This document shows positions 36,418 to 45,224 of a stretch of DNA of 64,000 bases, one piece after another. The DNA comes from Roseobacter insulae (GTDB lineage: Bacteria; Pseudomonadota; Alphaproteobacteria; Rhodobacterales; Rhodobacteraceae). The stretch is taken from contig NZ_JAHXDN010000010.1 of the NCBI RefSeq assembly GCF_019375555.1, forward strand, positions 1 through 64,000, written 5' to 3'. Below the pieces are notes generated by a model that had not been told where the DNA came from, ran no database searches, and was given only the letters and a program-made list of their open reading frames with translations. Each line of letters starts with the position of its first letter. The stretch's first letter is position 1. The position numbers and the translations under genes were made by a program.

Positions 36418-37773
36418 CTATTGGATCGCGTCCCAGCGGTCCTGAATGCCCTTGGCCACGTCCGCAGCATCGGCACCGGTGGTGTAATCGACCATACCTG
36501 TCCAGAACGCCCCGGCCCCGATCTCTCCCGGCATCAGGTCTGATGCGTCGAACCGGAAGGTGGTGGCGTTCAGCAGAATGTCGCCCTGCGCGCGCAGGCT
36601 ATCCTCGATATAGGTCGCGGTATTGACACCCGCATGCGGCGTCAGGAAGCCACCCTGCGCCATCCACAGCTCATGCGAAATCGGCGCCTTCAGGAACTCG
36701 ATGAACGCATTTGTCGCTTCCGACGGGTTGGTGATGGCAAAAAGCGTGCCCGCCCCCAGCACCGGTTTCCCGAGATCTTTTTCCGCATAGGCCGGGAAGT
36801 AGAAGAAATCTACATCCTCACCCACGGTCGTGCCTTCGGGGAAGAAGGCCGGGATGAAGGACGCCTGACGGTGCATGTAGCATTTCGGCGGAATGGAAAA
36901 CAGGCCCGCCGGACTGTCGCGGAAGTCGGTGTTCGCCACGGCTGACGCACCACCGTCGACATAATCGTCATTACGCGCAAAGTAGCCGAACTCTTCCATC
37001 GCGGCGATCACTTTGGGATCATTGAACTTCATCTCATTGGCGACCCATGCGTCATAGTCGGCGGGCGGCTGCGTGCGCAGCATCATCTCCTCGACCCAGT
37101 CCGTTGCGGGCCAGCCGGTTGCCGCACCGGAACCCAGACCGATGCACCACGGGGTGCCGCCCTCCTCCACGATGATATCTGTCAGTTCCTTGAGCTCTTC
37201 CATGGTTTCGGGGATGTCATAGCCCGCTTCGTCAAAGGCTTCGGGCGAATACCAGACCAGCGATTTCACGTCGACACGGTAGAACAGGCCGTAGGTGTCT
37301 TCCTGACCCTCGGCATTCGCGTAGGTGCCCAGATCGACCCAGGATTGGCCGGCAGCATAATTGTCCCTGATCCAGTCGGCGGAGCCATCGGGCAGCGGTG
37401 TCAGCAACCCCTGGCTTGCCAGATCGGCCGCGAGCCCGGGCTGCGGGAAAACGGCAAGGTTGGGTGCGGAGCCTGAACGGGCGGAGATCACGATGTCCTG
37501 CTCAAAGCTATCGGAGCCTGAATAATTCACCGTGGCGCCGGTAGCGGAGGTAAAATAGGAAAAGACCTTGTCGACCTTCTCTTTTTCATTGCCGGTCCAG
37601 GGGCCGGTGATCTCGACGGTCTGACCGGTCAGGTCATAGGCATCGGCGATAGCCTGATAGCTGTCCCAGTTGAAATCGCCCTCTCCCACGGCAAATGGCT
37701 GGTGCCCATCCGCGTGTGCAGTCCCTGCGAAAAGAGCCAGTGCCGCAGCACCAGCATAAAATCTTGCGTTCAT
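36418..37773 (-). CDS. aglE: alpha-glucoside substrate-binding protein AglE
   Basis: A periplasmic solute-binding protein of 451 residues. The ATG at 37773 (MNARFYAGAAALALFAGTAHA) is chosen because GGGAGGAA lies immediately upstream and a clean signal peptide follows; the longer frame has no ribosome binding site. The body is a cluster-B type extracellular binding protein (VFPQPGLAADLASQGLLTPL, GTPWCIGLGSGAATGWPATDW). It is the first gene of the aglEFGAK operon and is divergent from aglR, with a LacI-type operator 68 bases upstream of its start. Confidence 0.94.
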   Translation of the reverse strand: MNARFYAGAAALALFAGTAHADGHQPFAVGEGDFNWDSYQAIADAYDLTGQTVEITGPWTGNEKEKVDKVFSYFTSATGATVNYSGSDSFEQDIVISARSGSAPNLAVFPQPGLAADLASQGLLTPLPDGSADWIRDNYAAGQSWVDLGTYANAEGQEDTYGLFYRVDVKSLVWYSPEAFDEAGYDIPETMEELKELTDIIVEEGGTPWCIGLGSGAATGWPATDWVEEMMLRTQPPADYDAWVANEMKFNDPKVIAAMEEFGYFARNDDYVDGGASAVANTDFRDSPAGLFSIPPKCYMHRQASFIPAFFPEGTTVGEDVDFFYFPAYAEKDLGKPVLGAGTLFAITNPSEATNAFIEFLKAPISHELWMAQGGFLTPHAGVNTATYIEDSLRAQGDILLNATTFRFDASDLMPGEIGAGAFWTGMVDYTTGADAADVAKGIQDRWDAIQ

Positions 37774-37840
37774 CATTTCCTCCCGATGTGGCGTTTTACG
37801 CACCACTAGCTTGCCCAATTTAGAGCGCAAAGAATCACTT

Positions 37841-37852
37841 CAAAGCGCTTTG
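37841..37852. promoter_or_regulatory. predicted AglR (LacI-family) operator
   Basis: CAAAGCGCTTTG is a perfect 12 bp palindrome with the central CG typical of LacI/PurR-family operators. It sits in the 254-base gap between divergent aglE and aglR, closer to aglE, where a bound repressor would block the aglE promoter. Assignment to AglR rests on position and symmetry. Confidence 0.72.
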
Positions 37853-38027
37853 GATAGCAGAAAAGTGACCTAAGGCTGCGAAACTGTCAACTTATGGTTA
37901 GGTTTCACGAAATGAATCAACACGCTACGCGGGTTACCAGATGCGCGGGGTGTTTCCGCTTTGACCTGAGGCCAATCGCTGCCTAGGCTGCTCCGGCAAA
38001 AGGTGCGAACAGAGACAATCGACATTC

Positions 38028-39059
38028 ATGAATTTACGCGAACTATCCGAACGACTGAACCTGTCTCAAACGACCGTGAGCCGCGCCTTGAACGGGTATC
38101 CGGAAGTCAACGAGGCAACCCGCAAGCGGGTGGCGGATGCTGCCCGCCTCTATAACTACCGGCCGAACATCCGTGCACGGACGCTGGCGACCGGGCGTGC
38201 AATGTCCATCGGACACATCATTCCGTTTTCGAAACAAAGCGAGATGGTCAACATCGTCTTTGCGGATTTCATCGCCGGCGCGGGCGAGGTCTATTCCACC
38301 CATGGCTATAACATGTCCTTGTCTGTGGTGCGTGATGAAGACGAGCTGAGCGCCTATCGCGGCGTTGCGGAAAAGGGGGCCGTGGATGGTATCATCGTGC
38401 ATTCACCTGCGCGCAATGACCCGCGGATCGCCTTTTTGGCCGATCTCGATATCCCTTTTCTCGTACACGGGCGCGCATCCGAAGTGACGACGCCCTATTC
38501 CTGGCTGGATGTGAACAATACCCGCGCAATCGAGACCGGCACCCAATATCTGCTGGACCTCGGCCATCACCGCATCGGTCTGATCAATGGGCAGGAGCGG
38601 ATGGATTTCGCGCAGCGTCGCCGCGACGGGTATCTCTCCGCCCTCAGATCGGCGGGTATCGCGGCGGACGAAACGATCATGCGCTCGGGCGAGATGAACG
38701 AGCCCTACGGATATACCTCAACGCTTGACCTGCTGGAAAATGACAGCCCCCCGACCGCGCTTGTCACATCGTCGATTGTGCCGGCCCTGGGCATTCGGCG
38801 CGCGCTGGAAGAACGCGGGCTCAAGATGGGGCGCGATATCTCTGTCTTGTGTTACGATGACGAGATCTCCTACCTGCCCAACGGCTGTGACGCGCCGATA
38901 TTCACCGCGATGCGCTCCTCGGTGCGCAACGCCGGGCGGCGCTGTGCGGAGATGTTGATCGAGCAGATCAATTCAGCCACGCCCGAGTTGAGAACCGAAC
39001 TGTGGGATGCGGAACTGGTCATCGGCACGTCCACCGGCCCCCTTTTGTCGTCTGTGTGA
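38028..39059 (+). CDS. aglR: LacI-family transcriptional regulator AglR
   Basis: A 343-residue LacI-type repressor. The N-terminal HTH reads MNLRELSERLNLSQTTVSRALNG, with the hinge helix in RARTLATGRAMSIG, followed by a periplasmic-binding-protein-like effector domain (DGIIVHSPARNDPRI, DVNNTRAIETGTQYLLDLGHHRIGL split by eye). Divergent placement from aglEFGAK and the operator in the gap make it the repressor of alpha-glucoside uptake. A GH1 glucosidase gene follows 8 bases after its stop, so regulator and glucosidase are co-transcribed. Confidence 0.92.
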   Translation: MNLRELSERLNLSQTTVSRALNGYPEVNEATRKRVADAARLYNYRPNIRARTLATGRAMSIGHIIPFSKQSEMVNIVFADFIAGAGEVYSTHGYNMSLSVVRDEDELSAYRGVAEKGAVDGIIVHSPARNDPRIAFLADLDIPFLVHGRASEVTTPYSWLDVNNTRAIETGTQYLLDLGHHRIGLINGQERMDFAQRRRDGYLSALRSAGIAADETIMRSGEMNEPYGYTSTLDLLENDSPPTALVTSSIVPALGIRRALEERGLKMGRDISVLCYDDEISYLPNGCDAPIFTAMRSSVRNAGRRCAEMLIEQINSATPELRTELWDAELVIGTSTGPLLSSV

Positions 39060-39067
39060 GGAACACC

Positions 39068-40381
39068 ATGAATTTCAGCAGATCGGATTTTCCGCAAGGG
39101 TTCCAGTTCGCCGCAGCGACGTCCAGCTACCAGATCGAAGGCCACAGCTACGGCGGCGCGGGCAAAACCCATTGGGATACTTTCGCCGCCACGCCGGGCA
39201 ATGTCGTGCGGGCGGAAAACGGGGATATCGCCTGTGATCACTACCACCGGATGGAAGAAGACCTCGACCTGATGCAGGCGATGGGCCTCGACGCCTACCG
39301 GTTTTCCACCAGCTGGGCGCGGGTGCTGCCCGAGGGTCGCGGCACGCCCAATGCGGACGGGTTGGATTTCTACGACCGGCTGGTCGACGGGTTGCTGGCC
39401 CGGGGGCTGAACCCGATGGTCACGCTTTATCACTGGGAATTGCCGGTGCCCCTCGCCGACCTCGGGGGCTGGCGCAATCCCGACATTGCCTATTGGTTTG
39501 CCGATTTCACCACGGTGATCATGGAACGGATCGGCGACCGGGTGTTCAGCGCGGCCCCGATCAACGAGCCGTGGTGCGTGGGATGGCTGTCGCATTTCAT
39601 GGGGCACCACGCGCCCGGCTTGCGTGACATCCGCGCTACCGCCCACGCGATGCATCACGTGCTGACCGGGCACGGACGCGCCATTCAGGCGATGCGCGCG
39701 CTTGGAGTGAAAAACCTCGGCGCGGTCTGTAATTTCGAATACGCGCACCCTGCGGATGCCAGCCCCGAGGCGGCTCAGGCCGCGCAGCTTTATGACGGCT
39801 ATTACAACCGGTTCTTCCTTGGCGGACTGTTCAAAGGCGCTTACCCGGAGGATGTGATGCAGGGTCTCGCGCCCCATATGCCCAAAGGTTGGGAGGATGA
39901 TTTCGACCTGATCGGAGAGCCTCTCGACTGGTGCGGCCTGAACTACTACACCTGCAAGCGGATCGCGCCCAATGACGGCCCCTGGCCGTCACACGAAGAG
40001 GTCCCCGGCCCCTTGCCCAAAACCCAGATGGGCTGGGAAATTTACCCCGACGGGCTGCATTACTTCCTGACGTGGGTGCATGAGACTTACACCAGCGGTC
40101 TGCCGCTTTACATTACCGAAAACGGCATGGCGAACCCGGATGAGGTGGGCGTTCCCGATCAGGCGCGCATCGATTATCTGAATGCGCATATCAGTGCGGC
40201 CCGGCGGGCGATGGCCGATGGTGTGCCGCTGGCGGGCTACACCTTCTGGTCGCTCATGGACAATTACGAATGGGCCTTGGGCTACGAGAAGCGGTTTGGT
40301 CTGATCCATGTGGATTTCGACACGCTGACCCGCACCCCAAAAGCCTCTTACCACGCCCTCGCTCAGGCGCTTGCACGGTAA
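39068..40381 (+). CDS. beta-glucosidase (GH1)
   Basis: A 437-residue GH1 retaining glycosidase from the ATG at 39068 (MNFSRSDFPQGFQFAAATSSYQ), the usual GH1 opening; the longer frame overlaps aglR and is rejected. The acid/base is in APINEPW near 164 and the nucleophile in LYITENGMANPDE near 351; the ring motif WSLMDNYEWALGYEKRFGL is intact. It cleaves terminal beta-linked glucose, probably intracellularly since there is no signal peptide. Co-transcription with aglR places a beta-glucosidase under the alpha-glucoside regulator. It ends 3 bases before the convergent cytochrome gene. Confidence 0.93.
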   Translation: MNFSRSDFPQGFQFAAATSSYQIEGHSYGGAGKTHWDTFAATPGNVVRAENGDIACDHYHRMEEDLDLMQAMGLDAYRFSTSWARVLPEGRGTPNADGLDFYDRLVDGLLARGLNPMVTLYHWELPVPLADLGGWRNPDIAYWFADFTTVIMERIGDRVFSAAPINEPWCVGWLSHFMGHHAPGLRDIRATAHAMHHVLTGHGRAIQAMRALGVKNLGAVCNFEYAHPADASPEAAQAAQLYDGYYNRFFLGGLFKGAYPEDVMQGLAPHMPKGWEDDFDLIGEPLDWCGLNYYTCKRIAPNDGPWPSHEEVPGPLPKTQMGWEIYPDGLHYFLTWVHETYTSGLPLYITENGMANPDEVGVPDQARIDYLNAHISAARRAMADGVPLAGYTFWSLMDNYEWALGYEKRFGLIHVDFDTLTRTPKASYHALAQALAR

Positions 40382-40384
40382 GCT

Positions 40385-41668
40385 TCAGGGGGTGAACCAC
40401 AGCGGCACCCCGAAGGGCGTAGTGTTGACCGTCGTCCCTGTCAGGCTTTCCAGAAAGGCAATAATCCGGGCAATTTCCACCTCGTCGAGTGACACCCGTT
40501 GCCTTGGCGTCGCCCGTGCCTGGCGCGCCATCTCGCGCGCGTCCGACCGGATCACGAAATCGGTTGCGGCCAACCAGGGGACCGGTGGCAAATGGGCATC
40601 CTGCGGCTGCCAGCGTTGCCGTGCCGCCTGCGGGTCCAAATGGTGCCGGACCATCGCCTCCAAAGTCGGATAAGCGCCGTTGTGCCCATAGGGTGCCGTC
40701 AGCGCCACGTTGCGCAGCATTGGGGTGCGAAAAGCGTAGGCGTCCTCAAGCCGGTTGCTTTCCCCCATCCGCCCGACGTCCCGCGCGTAAGGGTCAAACA
40801 TGCGTGTGCGTCCCGGGCCGAAGGCCGGTAGCCCAAGGGCATGGAACTTCTGATCCGACAAAAGCGATCCCGCATGGCAGTTGTCACAGCCCGCCTTGCC
40901 GTAAAACAGCCTCATGCCTTCTGCCTGCTCTGCCGTCAGCGCCGACCGGTCACCCGCCAGATAGCGGTCGAACGGGCTGTCAATGCTCGTCCATTCAATG
41001 GCCATGAAGGCGGCAAGGGCATTGGCGATCTCGACAATCGTGACCTGCTCCGCCGTTTCGATATGGTCAAAGGCCGCGACAAACCGGACCCCGTAGTCGC
41101 GATGGGTGCGCACGCGTTTTGCTAAGATCGGCCATGCCGCATCGATCCGGTCATGGACGGCGCCGATGATTTCGTTCTCGCCCGGATTGCCGGCCATTTC
41201 AAACTGGGCGACCAGCGGGAACAGCGCCTGCGCGGCAAGCAGTGAGTTCAGGCCGCCGGGCAACCACTCCTCGGCGGGCGAATTGAACCCGTTGCCGAAA
41301 ATCTCAGACCGGCTGAGCCGCCCGTCATGAAACATCACCTGCAGATCACGCGCGCCGAGGTTCCACAATCCCGGCGCGTTGCGCGGAATGCGTTTGGCAA
41401 TCCGGGACGCCCCCTGCCCCGGCGTCCGCTCCGGGCCGAGCCCGCTGCCACCCTCGCCGATGCCCAGCGACAGCCCGTCGCCGGTGCCGAAATCGGGGTG
41501 GTGACAATGCGCGCAGGCAATATTGCGGTTGCCCGACAGGATGGTATCGTAGAACAGGGCATGACCCAACGCGGCCTGATCCTGATCGAATTGCAAGAAG
41601 TCCGACGGGGTCAAGGCAGGCGGCAGATCCCCCGCCCCGACCGCCGTGGCAAAACAGGAGAAGACAAC
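40385..41668 (-). CDS. di-haem cytochrome c peroxidase / MauG-like protein, start unresolved
   Basis: The body is clearly a bacterial di-haem peroxidase: first haem motif CAHCHHP, second CDNCHAG, and the stretches LFYDTILSGNRNIACAHC, NAPGLWNLGARDLQVMFHDG and TPMLRNVALTAPYGHNGAYPT. It should be periplasmic. The sequence directly before DLPPALTP (VVFSCFATAVGAG) looks like the end of a signal peptide, but no ATG, GTG or TTG is in frame at the right place. The frame stays open far upstream only as antisense of the Sel1 gene. An ATG at 41673 lies one base out of frame in a GGGG run; one extra G would join it. The only nearby in-frame start is TTG at 41614, which would lose the signal. Confidence 0.82.
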   Translation of the reverse strand, partial: VVFSCFATAVGAGDLPPALTPSDFLQFDQDQAALGHALFYDTILSGNRNIACAHCHHPDFGTGDGLSLGIGEGGSGLGPERTPGQGASRIAKRIPRNAPGLWNLGARDLQVMFHDGRLSRSEIFGNGFNSPAEEWLPGGLNSLLAAQALFPLVAQFEMAGNPGENEIIGAVHDRIDAAWPILAKRVRTHRDYGVRFVAAFDHIETAEQVTIVEIANALAAFMAIEWTSIDSPFDRYLAGDRSALTAEQAEGMRLFYGKAGCDNCHAGSLLSDQKFHALGLPAFGPGRTRMFDPYARDVGRMGESNRLEDAYAFRTPMLRNVALTAPYGHNGAYPTLEAMVRHHLDPQAARQRWQPQDAHLPPVPWLAATDFVIRSDAREMARQARATPRQRVSLDEVEIARIIAFLESLTGTTVNTTPFGVPLWFTP

Positions 41669-41671
41669 CCC

Positions 41672-42142
41672 ATGCGCGCGATACTTTTTGCCTGCGCCAT
41701 GCTTGCGACCCCGGCCCTTGCGGAGATCGAAGCGGCGCGCGACATGATGGAAGAGGGTCGTTTCGAAGAGGCTTACGACGCGCTGTGGCCAGCGGCCCGG
41801 TCCGGCAACGCCGACGCGGAGGAACTGATCGGTGTGATGTACGCGATGGGCCTCGGGGTGCCGCGCGACGACCAGCGGGCGTTCGAATGGTACCTGCGGT
41901 CGGCGATGAAGGGGCACCCGGGCGCGCAATCCGGTGTCGGCTGGTACTACGAGGTCGGGCGCGGGCTGCCCAGCCCTGATCTGGTGCGCGCCTACATGTG
42001 GTACACGCTCTCGGCCATCGGCGGTGACCCCGACGCGGCGATCAGTCTTGAAGAGGTTGTCAAGAAAATGACGGCTGAGGAAATCGGGAAAGCGCATGTC
42101 CTGGTGGCCGACTACAAGGTCTGGATGTATCCGTTTCGGTAA
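41672..42142 (+). CDS. secreted Sel1-repeat protein
   Basis: A 156-residue protein from the ATG at 41672 with AGGAG upstream. The signal peptide MRAILFACAMLATPALA is followed by about three Sel1-like repeats: AARSGNADAEELIGVMYAMG, DDQRAFEWYLRSAMKGHPGA and LVRAYMWYTLSAIGGDPDA. Sel1 repeats are TPR-like scaffolds for protein contact. It is divergent from the peroxidase gene: the two 5' ends touch or overlap, so their expression is probably linked. A hairpin follows its stop. Confidence 0.85.
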   Translation: MRAILFACAMLATPALAEIEAARDMMEEGRFEEAYDALWPAARSGNADAEELIGVMYAMGLGVPRDDQRAFEWYLRSAMKGHPGAQSGVGWYYEVGRGLPSPDLVRAYMWYTLSAIGGDPDAAISLEEVVKKMTAEEIGKAHVLVADYKVWMYPFR

Positions 42143-42145
42143 AGG

Positions 42146-42172
42146 CGGGGCGACAGAACACATGCCGCCCCG
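42146..42172. terminator. bidirectional terminator-like hairpin
   Basis: CGGGGCG (42146-42152) and CGCCCCG (42166-42172) form a perfect 7 bp stem in the 37-base gap between the convergent Sel1 and dctP2 genes. There is no T-run on either side, but position and G+C content fit a shared terminator. Confidence 0.6.
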
Positions 42173-42179
42173 ACCCTGA

Positions 42180-43238
42180 TCAGTTGAGGTCTGCGGCCCG
42201 GGCGGCATTGACCTCTGCTTCGGCCTCGGCCACGGCGGTGGTCAGCGCGTCGAACACTTCCTCGCCCCGCCCGACATTGCCTTTGAACCAGTCATAAACC
42301 GGTGCCGCGGAGTCCTTGAAAGCGGCTTTCTGTTCGGGTGTCGGCACGTAAAGATCGCCACCTTCCGCCACGAACTGCTCGTAAGCGGCAATGGATTTAC
42401 GCTTGGGCGAGGCAAAGGTCGCCTGCTGCAACGCGCTGAAACCATCGACGATCACCCGGCGCAGATCTTCCGGCATCTCCTTGAACTTGGCGTTGTTCAT
42501 CCACCATAGCGCGCCCATGTAGGCATGCCCGTCCAGGGTGACGTACTTCAGGCCCGCGTCGGGGAATTTCATCCCCATGATGTCGGTGATGCCGTTCTTG
42601 GACCCTTCGACCACGCCGGTCTGGAACGAGGTGAAGAGCTCCGGCCACGGGATCGGTGTCGGCGCGGCCCCAAGGGCCTTCACAAGCTCTTGCGGCAGGT
42701 CGGCAACCACGGTGCGGATTTTCAGGCCCGCCATATCCGCAGGCTCGGCCACGCGGCGCTTGGTATTGGCAAAGTTGCGCCATCCGCCGGTGTTGCCGAT
42801 CGTCATCAGGCGGATCGTGTCGCCGGAGTCCTCCAGCGCCATGGCGCGCAGCTTGCGGGTGAAATCCCCGGTCAGGACAGCTTCTGCAATGCGGTCGTCG
42901 GCCATCAGATAGGGCAGATCAAGCACCTGCACGTAAGGGAAGATGCCGGACGCCCCGCCGGACGTGGAAATATAAACATCCACGGTGCCGTCAGCCACAC
43001 CCTGAAGGCATTCCGCGCCGTTACCGCAAAGCTGCGTGCCAATAAAGAGCTCCACTTCGATTGCGCCGTTAGAGGCTGCTTCGACGTAGTTCTTGAAAAC
43101 GATGAGGCCGTCGTAGTCTTCATCGTTTTCGTTGGAATTGGCAGTGGCGCGGATCGTGTAATCTGCCGCGGCCGCCGCCATCGCCGATCCGGCCAGCATG
43201 GCCGCAACGGTCAGTGTTTTCAGCGTTTTTTTCAGCAT
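42180..43238 (-). CDS. dctP: TRAP transporter solute receptor DctP (system 2)
   Basis: A 352-residue periplasmic receptor. The signal peptide MLKKTLKTLTVAAMLAGSAM ends near AAAA-ADY. DctP features are MAGLKIRTVVADLPQELVKALGA (with the conserved Arg) and PWPELFTSFQTGVVEGSKNGI. It is the last gene of a six-gene operon headed by an SsuD-like monooxygenase, an aldo-keto reductase and a flavin reductase, so its ligand is probably the substrate of that pathway. TRAP receptors for sulfonates are known (TauKLM), which would fit an organosulfonate. Confidence 0.93.
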   Translation of the reverse strand: MLKKTLKTLTVAAMLAGSAMAAAAADYTIRATANSNENDEDYDGLIVFKNYVEAASNGAIEVELFIGTQLCGNGAECLQGVADGTVDVYISTSGGASGIFPYVQVLDLPYLMADDRIAEAVLTGDFTRKLRAMALEDSGDTIRLMTIGNTGGWRNFANTKRRVAEPADMAGLKIRTVVADLPQELVKALGAAPTPIPWPELFTSFQTGVVEGSKNGITDIMGMKFPDAGLKYVTLDGHAYMGALWWMNNAKFKEMPEDLRRVIVDGFSALQQATFASPKRKSIAAYEQFVAEGGDLYVPTPEQKAAFKDSAAPVYDWFKGNVGRGEEVFDALTTAVAEAEAEVNAARAADLN

Positions 43239-43263
43239 TAAGCTTTCTCCCTTTGGATTTCAG

Positions 43264-44553
43264 TTAATTTGCAAAGCCCGTCAGTCGCGGGATTGTCATG
43301 GATATTGCCGGGACATAGGTAATGAGGAAAATCACCACCACCTCGACCGCGAGAAACGGCAGGATCGCCTTGGAGATCGTCTCCACCCGCTCACCCGAGA
43401 CCGACGAGGCGACAAAGAGCACCAGGCCCATGGGCGGTGTCGCCAACCCCACGGTGAGGTTCACGCTCATGATGATCGCGAAATGGATCGGGTCAACGCC
43501 GAGGCTGACGAAGATCGGGCCAAGGATGGGACCGAGAATGATGATCGCCGGGCCGGCATCAAGAAACATACCGACCACGAAGAGCAACAGGTTGATGAGG
43601 AACAGCAGAATGAGCGGGTTGCTCGTCAGGCTCAGCACAAACTCTGCCATCGCCTCTGGCGCGTGGCTCAGGCTGACAACGGTCTTGAAGGCCATGGCGG
43701 CGCCCACCAGCAGCAGCACGACCGCCGAGGTGATGCCCGCGCGGTTCAGCACATCCGGCAGGTCGCCGAGCTTGAGCGTGCGCATGACGAAGATGCCGAT
43801 GAAAAGCGCGTAAGCGACAGCGACGGCCGCGGCTTCGGTCGGGGTGAAGACACCGGCGAGAATACCGCCCAGAATGATCACCGGCGTCATCAGCGGAAAG
43901 AACGCTTTGAGACTGGCCTGCCCGCGTTCCCCCCACGAGTGCTTCTTGGTAGCGACCGGAAAATCGTATTTATCCGCCTGGAACTTGACCATCAGCATCA
44001 GGCCAAGACCCACGAGCACACCCGGCACGATCCCCGCAAGGAACAGGGCCGCCACGCTTTCTCCCATGACATAGGCGTAGATGATCATGATGCCGGAGGG
44101 CGGAATGATCGGACCGATCACCGAGCTGGCCGCCGTGATGGCCGCCGCGAACCGCCGGGTGTAGCCCTGCTTCTCCATCGCGGGGATCAGCATGGACCCC
44201 AGGGCGGAGGTATCCGCAACAGCCGATCCCGACAGCCCTGCAAAGAGCATCGAGGACAGGATGTTTACATGCGCCAGACCCCCGCGGAAGTGGCCCATCA
44301 TCGCCTGGGAAAACTCCACAAGGCGCATCGTGATGCCGCCCCGGTTCATCAGCTCGCCCGCGAGCATGAAGAACGGGATCGCCATCAGCGGAAAGCTGTC
44401 CATCCCATTGTAAAGGTTGCGATACAGCAGGGTGATGTCATTTTCCTGACCATTGAGCCACAGCAGGATGCCGGGCGCGGCCAGAAGGCCGAAAAACACC
44501 GGCAGGCCGATCATCAGGAACACAAGGAAAAGCGGCAGGAACCAGACCAGCAT
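43264..44553 (-). CDS. dctM: TRAP transporter large permease DctM (system 2)
   Basis: A 429-residue polytopic permease starting MLVWFLPLFLVFLMIGLPVFF. DctM signatures are FAGLSGSAVADTSALGSMLIPAM, SSVIGPIIPPSGIMIIYAYVMGES and TVGLATPPMGLVLFVASSV. Its start overlaps the dctQ2 stop (TAATG), and dctP2 follows 25 bases downstream. The order dctQ-dctM-dctP differs from system 1. Confidence 0.93.
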   Translation of the reverse strand: MLVWFLPLFLVFLMIGLPVFFGLLAAPGILLWLNGQENDITLLYRNLYNGMDSFPLMAIPFFMLAGELMNRGGITMRLVEFSQAMMGHFRGGLAHVNILSSMLFAGLSGSAVADTSALGSMLIPAMEKQGYTRRFAAAITAASSVIGPIIPPSGIMIIYAYVMGESVAALFLAGIVPGVLVGLGLMLMVKFQADKYDFPVATKKHSWGERGQASLKAFFPLMTPVIILGGILAGVFTPTEAAAVAVAYALFIGIFVMRTLKLGDLPDVLNRAGITSAVVLLLVGAAMAFKTVVSLSHAPEAMAEFVLSLTSNPLILLFLINLLLFVVGMFLDAGPAIIILGPILGPIFVSLGVDPIHFAIIMSVNLTVGLATPPMGLVLFVASSVSGERVETISKAILPFLAVEVVVIFLITYVPAISMTIPRLTGFAN

Positions 44554-45143
44554 TATTCAGCTCCCACCTGTTCTTCGAGGGAGATGGCGGGCAGATGATC
44601 CCCGCCCCCCATCATTCTCACCAACGCCCGCAGGATCAGCTCGATATTCACCGAGATCAGCAACACGATGCCCACCAGCAGGGACGCCATCATCCAGCTG
44701 CGCGGGACCCGCAACCAGCTCTCGAAGGCGAAATCGGTTGGCACATAGAGCGAGGCGGTCGCGAATTTCCCTGCAAAGCCAGTGACCTCCGACCATCCGA
44801 TCTCCACCGCGACCACCAGAACGCCAAGGCTGACGAACAGCAACAACAAGCTGATCAGGGCACCAACGCGCGTCGGCAGCAACCGGATCAGCGTATCAAT
44901 GGCCACGAAACCGCCGCGCCGGAAGGCCGTGGGGGCCATCAGCCCGGTCATCCACAACATGCAGAACCGCGCAGCTTCGTCCGGCCACGGAAGCGCGTTG
45001 TTCAGAACGTACCTGTAGAAAACCTGAATGAGGATCGCGACGACCATCGCGGCCACCGCAAACACACCAATAGCCCGGCCCAGCGTCAGCAGGGCCTCAT
45101 TGACCAGCCGGAGCGGTGTCATCACCGCCAGCAATGCTCCCAT
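44553..45143 (-). CDS. dctQ: TRAP transporter small permease DctQ (system 2)
   Basis: A 196-residue protein with four TM helices. The ATG at 45143 (MGALLAVMTPLRLVNEALL) is preferred because a GGGAGGAGG ribosome binding site lies upstream; the longer frame has none. DctQ features are RYVLNNALPWPDEAARFCMLWMTG and RRGGFVAIDTLI. It lies 81 bases after the flavin reductase stop in the same operon, linking transport to the monooxygenase. Confidence 0.91.
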   Translation of the reverse strand: MGALLAVMTPLRLVNEALLTLGRAIGVFAVAAMVVAILIQVFYRYVLNNALPWPDEAARFCMLWMTGLMAPTAFRRGGFVAIDTLIRLLPTRVGALISLLLLFVSLGVLVVAVEIGWSEVTGFAGKFATASLYVPTDFAFESWLRVPRSWMMASLLVGIVLLISVNIELILRALVRMMGGGDHLPAISLEEQVGAE

Positions 45144-45224
45144 TGTCGGAGCCTCCTCCCTTACGCCCGGGTATTCCGGATCGCACCGCGCAGGTTTTCC
45201 CTGCACGTTTCATTCGTTGGCCTT

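Noticed and set aside
41669-42208. 180-residue N-terminal extension of the di-haem peroxidase frame
   Set aside because: It is the exact antisense of the Sel1 gene, which has a signal peptide, a ribosome binding site and family repeats.
43198-44598. 466-codon plus-strand open frame opposite dctM2
   Set aside because: It is a His/Asp/Arg-rich shadow of a clear TRAP permease on the other strand.
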